Assembly: GCA_049653745.1 (NCBI GenBank)
Contig: JBASGW010000029.1
Coordinates: 1 to 51,936 of the forward strand
DNA from: CANDYO01 sp049653745
GTDB taxonomy: Bacteria > Pseudomonadota > Alphaproteobacteria > Rickettsiales > CANDYO01
Reading direction: 5' to 3'
Length of the DNA: 51,936 nt
Shown: in pieces, positions 44,971-51,936 of the stretch
How positions within the stretch are numbered: position 1 is the first letter of the stretch
Layout of the letters: each line of letters starts with the position of its first letter
Made by a program: the position numbers and the translations under genes
The notes under the pieces: model-generated
Told to the model about the DNA's origin: nothing
The model's database searches: none
What the model saw: only the letters and a program-made list of their open reading frames with translations

Positions 44971-46215
44971 TTAGTTTGATATATCTTCACTAGGTTTAAG
45001 TACAAAAAATAATATTGCTCCAAACATGCAGGTAACTGGTAAAATATATAGAGCATCGGTATAAGCAACATCAGAATATGCCATTTTTCCATCAACAAAA
45101 TCACCAGTCCAATAATAGTCAAGAAGAGAACCTATTCCAGTATTAAAAAGCATTCCTGCTGTCATATTAAACATATTTACCACCGCTACTGTAATACCAT
45201 TTAAACTTACAGGCACCAAATCTATAGCCGTAGAAATAACAATAACTTGATACGCACACATAATTCCAACAATAAACATGCAAATAAACATCAAATTATA
45301 ACCAACTACTAACTTTTCTAACACTAAGTGAAATGCTATAGTCATCACAAATCCACATACTATATTGATATTATAATAATTATTAAATCTCTCAGCAATT
45401 GCAGCTAAGAGTGGGGCCCCAATGCAAAAACCAAAATATATAGCTGAAGCACTTAAATAACCTGCTTTTTGAGGGGTAAAACCATATACGTGAACAAAAT
45501 ATGGCTCACCAAAAATATCAGCAAAAGCTCCTAAAGGACCAACCATTAGAGCTCCAGCAGCTGCAATCCAAAGAATTTGCTTATTAGAAAAAACTTCTTT
45601 TAAAGATAACCAAACTGAGTGCTTTGCACTATCTAAATCCTTTTCATACTTACTATCCCTAGTGAATAACAATATTCCTAAGGCAATTATAACTCCTGGT
45701 ATTGATAAGTAAATTATACTATCTTCCACTCCCCAGTAATTATATAGAAACCTATTAATTGATTTACCATAGATAGCCCCTAATAAACTTATGGTAATAG
45801 TGAAACCTATCATTTTTGACATATGTTTGCGGCTAAAATTTAACCTAACAGCCTGTATGGCTCCTAAAGCTCCGGCTGCAGAACCAATCCCTATTAAAAG
45901 ACGGCCAACTAAAGCAACAACCCAATAATCGGAAACTAGCATAAGTATGTTTCCTAAAGAGCATATGATGGCCCCTGTTGCCACTACATAACGAACTCCA
46001 TATTTATCTAGCAAAGCCCCTATAGGAATTTGCATTCCAGCATAACCTACATAATAAAAAGCACTAATTAAACCAAAGGTTGAAGCGTTTATATTATATT
46101 TATACATTATTTCATCAATTAACACACCTGGAGTAAGGCGTAGAACAAATTGATAAGAGAAGAAAAAAACAACAAATATCCACAGCATCAATGTGTTAAT
46201 ACGAATTTTTTGCAT
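44971..46215 (-). CDS. Major facilitator superfamily transporter
   Basis: This 414-residue inner-membrane transporter has 12 hydrophobic helices. The MFS loop 2-3 motif is present as GALLDKYGVRYVV, with IPIGALLDKYG at about residues 58-68. Helix 4 has GRLLIGIGSAAGALG. A strong GGAGGAG sequence lies just before the ATG at 46213-46215. Rickettsiales carry many MFS proteins for host metabolites (ProP-like and others), and the substrate cannot be inferred here. It is convergent with the ankyrin gene (23 nt between stops) and divergent from the DUF374-waaA operon. Confidence 0.92.
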   Translation of the reverse strand: MQKIRINTLMLWIFVVFFFSYQFVLRLTPGVLIDEIMYKYNINASTFGLISAFYYVGYAGMQIPIGALLDKYGVRYVVATGAIICSLGNILMLVSDYWVVALVGRLLIGIGSAAGALGAIQAVRLNFSRKHMSKMIGFTITISLLGAIYGKSINRFLYNYWGVEDSIIYLSIPGVIIALGILLFTRDSKYEKDLDSAKHSVWLSLKEVFSNKQILWIAAAGALMVGPLGAFADIFGEPYFVHVYGFTPQKAGYLSASAIYFGFCIGAPLLAAIAERFNNYYNINIVCGFVMTIAFHLVLEKLVVGYNLMFICMFIVGIMCAYQVIVISTAIDLVPVSLNGITVAVVNMFNMTAGMLFNTGIGSLLDYYWTGDFVDGKMAYSDVAYTDALYILPVTCMFGAILFFVLKPSEDISN

Positions 46216-46317
46216 TTCTCCTCCCCTTTATTTACTAAATTTATTATATTATTAAGTAATCATTTATAACTCATCTCAGTTTTTTTATCAATAGTAACGC
46301 TATTAGTTATTTTCTTT

Positions 46318-46346
46318 TTTACTTACCTAATTAAATTAAATATAAT
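46318..46346 (+). promoter_or_regulatory. Sigma70-type promoter for the DUF374-waaA operon
   Basis: TTTACT (46318-46323) and a perfect TATAAT (46341-46346) are 17 nt apart and lie 34 nt before the ATG at 46381. Confidence 0.5.
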
Positions 46347-46380
46347 CTATCACAGTCTAATACTTAAGTTGTTTCTTGCT

Positions 46381-47058
46381 ATGAGTGTAATTAAAAAAAT
46401 TATTAAAAGTGAAGTTGTTAAAAATATTGCATGTAAATTGGCATATGTTTATATAAAATTTGTTTTATTTACTTCTAAGCTTAATTATTCTTTTAAAGAT
46501 TTTAATTTTGAAGAATATAAAAATCAACAATGCATTTTGGCAACTTGGCATGGCAGAGTTCTAATTATGCCAATTATAAATCCTTTTAAATTGCCAGCTT
46601 GCGCAATTGTTTCTGATCACAATGATGGACGCTTAATTGGTAAAATAATTCAGCATAATAATATAGAGCTTATTTATGGATCTAGTAGTAAAAAAAGATT
46701 ATCATCTTTAAAAGAAATTCTAGTTTTTATCAGAAATGGCTATAACTTTCTTATAACACCAGATGGCCCCAGAGGACCAGCAAAACAAGTAAAAGGTGCC
46801 ATCATCAATATTGCTAGTAATACAGGAATACCAATTATTCCTGCAATTTGTTCGGCGAAATCAGCAAAAATATTTAATAGTTGGGATAAATTTATGCTTC
46901 CCCTTCCTTTCTCAGAAATTTCAATTATTTTTTCTAAGCCTATTCAAATTCCTAAGAATATTAGTATGAGTGAAAAAGAACAATATGAACAAACTCTGAA
47001 TGATAGTTTGAATAACATTACTGACATAGCAGACCAAGAAGTTGGTAGAATTCTATGA
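46381..47058 (+). CDS. DUF374 lysophospholipid acyltransferase-family protein
   Basis: This 225-residue DUF374 protein belongs to the LPLAT acyltransferase superfamily. The catalytic-type motif WHGRVLIMP lies near residue 48 (HxxxxD variant). The acceptor-pocket motif TPDGPRGPAKQVK and SNTGIPIIPAICSA are conserved. In alphaproteobacteria it is encoded beside waaA and is thought to act in lipid A or phospholipid acylation. The in-frame TTG at 46369 is less likely than ATG 46381. Its stop overlaps the waaA ATG by 4 nt (ATGA), so translation is coupled. Confidence 0.88.
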   Translation: MSVIKKIIKSEVVKNIACKLAYVYIKFVLFTSKLNYSFKDFNFEEYKNQQCILATWHGRVLIMPIINPFKLPACAIVSDHNDGRLIGKIIQHNNIELIYGSSSKKRLSSLKEILVFIRNGYNFLITPDGPRGPAKQVKGAIINIASNTGIPIIPAICSAKSAKIFNSWDKFMLPLPFSEISIIFSKPIQIPKNISMSEKEQYEQTLNDSLNNITDIADQEVGRIL

Positions 47059-48326
47059 TTTATAAAATATATCAATTGATTTCTATATTATTATATCCTT
47101 CTATTAAACTACTATTAATAAATAGAGTTAGAAAGGGAAAAGAAGACCCTCTAAGATACAAAGAGAAACTTGGGTTTTATAATACAACAAGACCCAAAGG
47201 AAAGCTCATTTGGTTTCATGCAGCAAGCATTGGCGAATTTAATGCTATTTTACCAATTATTAAATCCATTTCTGAAAAGCATCCATCTATTAATATTCTT
47301 CTTACTACCGTAACTTTAACCGCTGCTAATATTGCCGTTAACAACTTACCTTCTAATGCCATTCATCAATTTGCTCCGTTTGATTGCTCCAATATTATAA
47401 ATAGATTTATTGGTTATTGGCAGCCAGATCTAACCATTTGGACTGAATCAGAATTTTGGCCTAATATGATTAGAGCAGCAGAAAATAGAGGACCTCTATT
47501 ACTAATCAATGCAAGATTATCAGAAAAATCTTTCTTAAAATGGAAACAGATTAAATCTTTAGCACTATTTCTTCTGGAGAAATTTTCTTTAATTTTAACT
47601 CAAAATAAAGAAACTAAAATATTCATGGAAGAGTTAGGGGTTAAGAACTCAATTATAACTGGTAATTTAAAATTTATTGCTGGAAATTTTAATTTCAATC
47701 AGGAAGACCTTGATAAACTTAAAATTCAAACTGAAGAAAGAATTATAGTAATGGCGGCAAGCACGCATCCTGGAGAAGAAGAAATTTTTATCCAAATTCA
47801 CAACAATCTAAAAACTAAATATCCTCAGCTATTAACATTAATTGCACCTAGACACCCTTCCCGCTCTGAAGAAGTTAAAAAAATTCTGAAGCATAATAAT
47901 ATAAATTATATAACTCGCTCTAGCAAAAATGATATAAGCAAAAAAACAGAAATAATGCTAATAGACACTCTTGGAGAATTTGGTTTATTTTATCACCTCA
48001 CAAATATTGTGGCTGTTGGTGGCTCATGGAACAAAGTAGGTCATAATTTTATTGAACCTGCAAATTTAGGAAATATTATAATATTTGGACCTAAAATGGA
48101 TAATTCTAGAGAAGTTTCAGATTATTTTATAGAAAGAAATGCAGCCTTAAATGCTAATAATGCCGAAGAAATAGAAAAAATTATTATAAAATATATACAA
48201 AATCCAAAAGATTTTCTAAAAATCCAAGAAAATGCAAAAGAAATCGTAACTGAAATGAATCAAGTTAAAAATACTATAATGAACTATATTCAACCTTATA
48301 TTAATAATCTATTAGTGGGTGATTGA
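47055..48326 (+). CDS. waaA: Kdo transferase WaaA (KdtA)
   Basis: WaaA adds Kdo residues from CMP-Kdo to lipid IVA at the cytoplasmic face of the inner membrane, the first core-LPS step. The 423-residue product has an N-terminal membrane anchor, then WFHAASIGEFNA with the catalytic Glu61, WTESEFWPNM, and a C-terminal GT-B domain with MAASTHPGEEE, APRHPSR, GGSWNKVGHNFIEPA and GPKMDNSREVSD. All are canonical. Its presence implies that this organism makes Kdo-lipid A. It overlaps both neighbours. Confidence 0.96.
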   Translation: MIYKIYQLISILLYPSIKLLLINRVRKGKEDPLRYKEKLGFYNTTRPKGKLIWFHAASIGEFNAILPIIKSISEKHPSINILLTTVTLTAANIAVNNLPSNAIHQFAPFDCSNIINRFIGYWQPDLTIWTESEFWPNMIRAAENRGPLLLINARLSEKSFLKWKQIKSLALFLLEKFSLILTQNKETKIFMEELGVKNSIITGNLKFIAGNFNFNQEDLDKLKIQTEERIIVMAASTHPGEEEIFIQIHNNLKTKYPQLLTLIAPRHPSRSEEVKKILKHNNINYITRSSKNDISKKTEIMLIDTLGEFGLFYHLTNIVAVGGSWNKVGHNFIEPANLGNIIIFGPKMDNSREVSDYFIERNAALNANNAEEIEKIIIKYIQNPKDFLKIQENAKEIVTEMNQVKNTIMNYIQPYINNLLVGD

Positions 48327-48934
48327 TGCATATCTTATCTCTTTTAAAAAAATTATTTTTAAAGTTAAAAAAACTAAAAGATTTTTTTATTCGCGATGAA
48401 GAAAGCTACTTGCCTGAAACTTTAGTTCAAAAACTTTTTAGAATTTTTCTACAAAATTTAAAAAAACAACAAATATTCAAAAAGAAACAAAAACTAAAGA
48501 AAAAACCATCAAAAGAAGATAATGAAAATCTAGAAATAAGTAAAATTATTGAAAATGATCTTTCTTTTCTACAAGAAAATCTTGTTCTCAGAATAAAGCA
48601 GGCGCAAGCTTCTTTAGAAGATTTAAAAGATGATATTCTTTATCACCACCATAATAACACAAAAGAAATGAATAGTGATTTATATGAAATTTCTCAAATC
48701 TACACAGAATCTAAAATCAAATTAAACCAATGCAATGACCATTATTATAAATATAAGCAGCAAATTTTGAACTCTAGCACTGAAGAAAAATATCAAAAAG
48801 TTAGAAATACTTTGGATAAAGTTATAATTCATCTTAGAAAGGGACAACAATTAGTTGACCCTCAAAAGAATGATAATTATGTTTTTGTGAATGAATATCT
48901 AAAAGAAAGAAATAGATTAGCTATTAGAACTTAA
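48326..48934 (+). CDS. Unknown basic coiled-coil protein in LPS operon
   Basis: I do not recognise this protein of about 202 residues. It has a Lys/Leu-rich N-terminal amphipathic helix (ILSLLKKLFLKLKKLKDFF), a Lys-rich stretch near 50-65, and a long helical region with LRIKQAQASLEDLKDDILYH. There is no signal peptide. ATG 48326 overlaps the waaA stop by one base (TGATG); a TTG at 48323 is in frame. In many alphaproteobacteria the gene after waaA is lpxK, but no lipid A 4'-kinase P-loop is seen here. Membrane-surface association is plausible from the amphipathic N-terminus, but function is unknown. Confidence 0.65.
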   Translation: MHILSLLKKLFLKLKKLKDFFIRDEESYLPETLVQKLFRIFLQNLKKQQIFKKKQKLKKKPSKEDNENLEISKIIENDLSFLQENLVLRIKQAQASLEDLKDDILYHHHNNTKEMNSDLYEISQIYTESKIKLNQCNDHYYKYKQQILNSSTEEKYQKVRNTLDKVIIHLRKGQQLVDPQKNDNYVFVNEYLKERNRLAIRT

Positions 48935-48936
48935 AT

Positions 48937-51729
48937 TTATATTTCAACGTAAGAATTATAGAATATATTATCGCATAATCCTTCTAAGTGATTAAGATCA
49001 TAATTACATACGCCATTAAGATTACCTTCTCCACAACTCTCAAGTAGATGATTGTTTTTTGAATCTGATTTTAAGCAATTCTCAACATTTTCAATCTCGG
49101 GAATTAATTTCTTAAAATATTTTTGCTTTTTTATATTAGATATTCCTTCAAGAGCACTATCAGAATTGACATTATTTTTAAGAATATATTTAACTGGATC
49201 ATATCTAAACTCATCAATTTCAGACCTTACTTCTTTATTTAGATTAAAATAAACCCATCTTGTTAACTTTTCAAACATTGGTTTATTTAATCCTTCAGCT
49301 AATAACTCCTTTAATAAGCCTACATCAATTTTAGATGGAATAAATTCTATTTTCTGATCAAAATTTATTTCCTCTAAAATAGTTTTAAACATAAGTTTTG
49401 CTATTTCTTTTTTACCTTCATTCATAGCTAATTCTAAAGGAGTATATCCCTCTACATTTGTTTCAGAAAGAAATTTTGGCAAAACTTTTACTAAATTCTT
49501 ACAAGTTTCCATATCACCTTTTAAAACTGCTATGTGAAGAATATTAAAACCTTCATTTGTTTTTTGATAAAGAAAATCTGGAGCTTTACGTATAAGGTAA
49601 TGAGACATTGCTTTATTTCCTTTATACACAGACCAATGCAATAGATTAAGGTTACTATTTAAATTAGACATTTCTTTATTTCCTTTAGAAACAGAGTAAT
49701 TCAATAGATTCAGATTACTATTTAATTTATAGCTAAGCATATCAGGAGTATTTTCTAAAAACTCCTCTTCTTTTATTTCATAACCTATGCTTTTGGATAA
49801 ATATTTAGTATATTTCATTGCAACAGCAGTAAGATCTAATTTTATCTGGTGAAAATCTTTTCCTAACCAAAAAAAGTTAGTTGATGGATTTTTCTCTAAG
49901 CTTATTATTTTTTCTCTAAAAACTTGTGGAGCCTCTTCAATTAAATATTTTGCTATTTCATTATAGCTATATTCAATAGCATTATGTAAAGATATAAAAT
50001 CAGCTTTGTTAGGCTTATCAAGCAATTCTGGAGCCACTTTTATTACCAATTTAACTAGATCTATATTTCCTGAGATAGTGGCATAATGTAGGGCATTATT
50101 TCCTAATTTATTTACTTCATATAGAAGGTAAGGAGCCACTTTTATCAAATATTCAGCAACCTCAATCTGTTTATATGATAATGCATAATGCAAAGCATTG
50201 TCTCCATCTGCCGCCTTAAGTTTTAGAAGATGTGGAAACTTATCAATTAAATACTCAACAATATTTAATTGCCCCTTAGCAGCTGCATAATTTAAAGGAT
50301 TAGCAGCTTTTTGTTTATGCGAATTAAAGGATTGATATATCTTCTTAAAGAAATAATCTTGTTCTGCATCATTAGAAAATAAATTAAATATAAATTTGCC
50401 ATAATTTAAACTTGTAGATGCAATTAATAACTTGGTTTCTGGAGTTTTTAACCCTTCATTATTAAAAAATTTATATAATGACTTTTCAACTGAAGATATA
50501 TTTGAAACTTTATCTCTTAATATTTTTGGAGCTTCTTCCATTAAAAATAGAACTATTTCTGCTTTACCAAATAAGACAGCAATCTCAGTTGCACTATCTC
50601 CATCATTATTTACTTCTAAAATTAATTCAGGATGATTTTTTACTATACTTATAACTAAATCTTGCCTTCCATTCATTGCAGCCTGCATTAATGGAATTAA
50701 TCCATTTTTATCTCTTTGAATTAAAAGAGTTGGATGCTGCTGGGTTAAATACTCAGATACTTCAAGTTTACCATAAGCTGCACTAAGGTGAAGTGGGTTA
50801 TTTCCTTGTTTTGTAACTTCATAAATAAGTTTAGGAAAATTATCATTATAATATTCTACAATATTTAAATGCCCGTTAAGAGCTGCAAGATGAATAGCAT
50901 TATATCCTTCTTTGAAAGTTTTAAGCTTTAGAGCATTAGGATCCTTATCTAATAAAAGCTTTACTATTTCTAATAAACCTTTTGCACTAGCATAGTGCAA
51001 TAAGCTATAGCCTTTTGGATCTATTATTTTTGTTTGACCAGGGTTTTGCTCTACTAGGTATTTTACAACTTCTTCATTACCATTAATTGCAGCCTGCATT
51101 AATGGAGTTAATCCATCTTCATCTCTTTGAATTAAAAGAGTTGGATGCTGCTGGATTAAATACTCAGATACTTCAAGTTTACCATAAGCTGCGCTAATGT
51201 GAAGTGGGTTATAGCCTTGTTTTGTAACTTCATAACTAAGTTTAGGGAAGTTATTATTATAATATTCTACAATATTTAAATGCCCTTTAAGAGCTGCCAA
51301 ATGAATAACATTATATCCTTCTTTGGAAGTTTTAAGTTTTAGAGCATTAGGATCCTTATCTAATAAAAGCTTTACTATTTCTAATAAACCTTTTGCACTA
51401 GCATAGTGCAATAAGCTATAACCTTTTGAATCTATTATTTTTCCCTGATCAGGATTTTGCTCTACTAGGTATTTTATAACTTCTTCATTGCCATTAATAA
51501 CTGCATTGAATAATGCCGTTTGACCATATTCATTTTTTTTATTTAATAAGGCAGGAAATTTTTGACAAAGATAAACAATAATTTCAAGATTTCCTTTTCC
51601 AGCAGCCTTGTGTAATAAATTGTTTTTATTTTTATCTACTACTAAATCAAAAGACTTTGAATTAGATTCAATTGCTGCTTTTAGCGCATCAAAAGAGCCA
51701 TCTGAAATTAACTTAAATAAATTTAACAT
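48937..51729 (-). CDS. Large ankyrin-repeat protein
   Basis: This 930-residue protein is built almost entirely of ankyrin repeats: about ten in the first 400 residues, about four around 480-600 and about four at 690-800. Typical lines are LLHKAAGKGNLEIIVYLCQK and NALHYATISGNIDLVKLVIK. There is no signal peptide or membrane helix. Two near-identical blocks (411 bp each) lie at 50678-51499, and a smaller 63-bp duplication near 49611-49730. The last ~110 residues are non-repeat and Cys-containing (LLESCGEGNLNGVCNYDLN). Such proteins are often type IV effectors binding host proteins in Rickettsiales, which here is inference from family and context. The ATG is the first codon, with weak ribosome-binding sequence. 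Confidence 0.9.
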   Translation of the reverse strand: MLNLFKLISDGSFDALKAAIESNSKSFDLVVDKNKNNLLHKAAGKGNLEIIVYLCQKFPALLNKKNEYGQTALFNAVINGNEEVIKYLVEQNPDQGKIIDSKGYSLLHYASAKGLLEIVKLLLDKDPNALKLKTSKEGYNVIHLAALKGHLNIVEYYNNNFPKLSYEVTKQGYNPLHISAAYGKLEVSEYLIQQHPTLLIQRDEDGLTPLMQAAINGNEEVVKYLVEQNPGQTKIIDPKGYSLLHYASAKGLLEIVKLLLDKDPNALKLKTFKEGYNAIHLAALNGHLNIVEYYNDNFPKLIYEVTKQGNNPLHLSAAYGKLEVSEYLTQQHPTLLIQRDKNGLIPLMQAAMNGRQDLVISIVKNHPELILEVNNDGDSATEIAVLFGKAEIVLFLMEEAPKILRDKVSNISSVEKSLYKFFNNEGLKTPETKLLIASTSLNYGKFIFNLFSNDAEQDYFFKKIYQSFNSHKQKAANPLNYAAAKGQLNIVEYLIDKFPHLLKLKAADGDNALHYALSYKQIEVAEYLIKVAPYLLYEVNKLGNNALHYATISGNIDLVKLVIKVAPELLDKPNKADFISLHNAIEYSYNEIAKYLIEEAPQVFREKIISLEKNPSTNFFWLGKDFHQIKLDLTAVAMKYTKYLSKSIGYEIKEEEFLENTPDMLSYKLNSNLNLLNYSVSKGNKEMSNLNSNLNLLHWSVYKGNKAMSHYLIRKAPDFLYQKTNEGFNILHIAVLKGDMETCKNLVKVLPKFLSETNVEGYTPLELAMNEGKKEIAKLMFKTILEEINFDQKIEFIPSKIDVGLLKELLAEGLNKPMFEKLTRWVYFNLNKEVRSEIDEFRYDPVKYILKNNVNSDSALEGISNIKKQKYFKKLIPEIENVENCLKSDSKNNHLLESCGEGNLNGVCNYDLNHLEGLCDNIFYNSYVEI
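49611..49730 (-). repeat. 63-bp imperfect duplication in the ankyrin gene
   Basis: Two adjacent segments about 63 bp apart both encode NSNLNLL, then SV-KGNK-MS. They lie in the third ankyrin cluster and keep the frame. Confidence 0.75.
50678..51499 (-). repeat. 411-bp internal tandem duplication in the ankyrin gene
   Basis: Copies at 51089-51499 and 50678-51088 encode two 137-residue blocks. They share GYSLLHYASAKGLLEIVKLL, then LDKDPNALKLKT, GHLNIVEYYN and QQHPTLLIQRD, with only scattered differences. The unit spans about four ankyrin repeats and is in frame. Confidence 0.88.
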
Positions 51730-51936
51730 TTAACAAGAATTTTTTAAATTACAATATAACAAACATAACATATGTTTATAAAAATTCAATAAATTATTTG
51801 CAATTTATTAATAAATTTATACTTTTATATTGGTGTTATTTAATAAATTTAAAAAACTATGAGTCTAGTTAAAAATTAGATGCTGTAAATACATACAATG
51901 CGGGAATATAAAAACATGCACACCAAGCCATATAGC

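Noticed and set aside
1..51936. tRNA, rRNA or CRISPR features
   Set aside because: I scanned the intergenic gaps by eye for tRNA T-arm-like sequence, conserved rRNA blocks and regularly spaced repeats. None was seen. A tRNA or covariance-model scan would be needed to exclude small RNAs.
51730..51936. A further gene at the right edge
   Set aside because: Only short frames are present (for example an ATG near 51859 with six codons). The stretch is AT-rich upstream DNA of the minus-strand ankyrin gene. A weak TTGAAT/TATGTT pair on the minus strand is too poor to call.

Overview
The window looks like a chromosomal segment of an obligate intracellular alphaproteobacterium of the order Rickettsiales. 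The evidence is a very AT-rich sequence with short intergenic gaps, a virB3-virB4-virB6-virB6-virB6 block in the order of the Rickettsiales vir homolog (rvh) type IV secretion system, a citrate synthase of Rickettsiales length, an FdxA-type ferredoxin, DUF3035/BamF and DUF1003 proteins, and several large ankyrin-repeat proteins. Genes for lipid A/LPS work (waaA, a DUF374 acyltransferase, lptG, a GT25 glycosyltransferase) suggest that it makes LPS. I cannot name the genus; Rickettsiaceae or Midichloriaceae-like lineages are both possible.

Layout. 1-5060: the tail of a bamB-like gene, der, then a tandem duplication of a [GT25 glycosyltransferase + gltA] unit. Decay is reciprocal: copy 1 keeps an intact GT25 and a gutted gltA, copy 2 has a frameshifted GT25 and the intact gltA. 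5074-13295: an unknown membrane-associated protein, a complete three-gene ABC importer (minus strand), tag, another unknown protein and a DAACS symporter. 13441-15703: carbonic anhydrase, ruvA and ruvB. 15704-17131: a mobile-element scar in which an IS30 transposase tail abuts a truncated, frameshifted IS5-family element that cuts into an unknown gene. 17239-20848: lptG-lspA-bamF-like-pgi, with a convergent DUF1003 gene.

21067-33393 is the type IV secretion block: VirB3, the VirB4 ATPase and three very different VirB6-like channel proteins. The second and third carry lipoprotein signals. The third (1578 residues) carries a J-domain-like segment with an intact HPD motif in its long charged C-terminal tail. 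33538-36004: a GNAT acetyltransferase, apaG, recA and ratA. 36252-39304: two unknown proteins, the second with a weak ankyrin-like end. 39346-40777 (minus): fdxA, a phasin-like gene and tmk.

40938-44947 is an ankyrin-protein gene split into two reading frames exactly at a (GAAA)6 tetranucleotide repeat. One more or two fewer repeat units would restore a protein of about 1335 residues, so this is a candidate contingency (phase-variable) locus. 44971-48934: an MFS transporter facing a DUF374-waaA-unknown operon. 48937-51729 (minus): a 930-residue ankyrin protein containing a recent 411-bp internal tandem duplication.

The strongest leads are the (GAAA)6 ankyrin switch, the VirB6/J-domain fusion next to virB4, and the reciprocally decayed GT25-gltA duplication. 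No tRNA, rRNA or CRISPR array was recognised.
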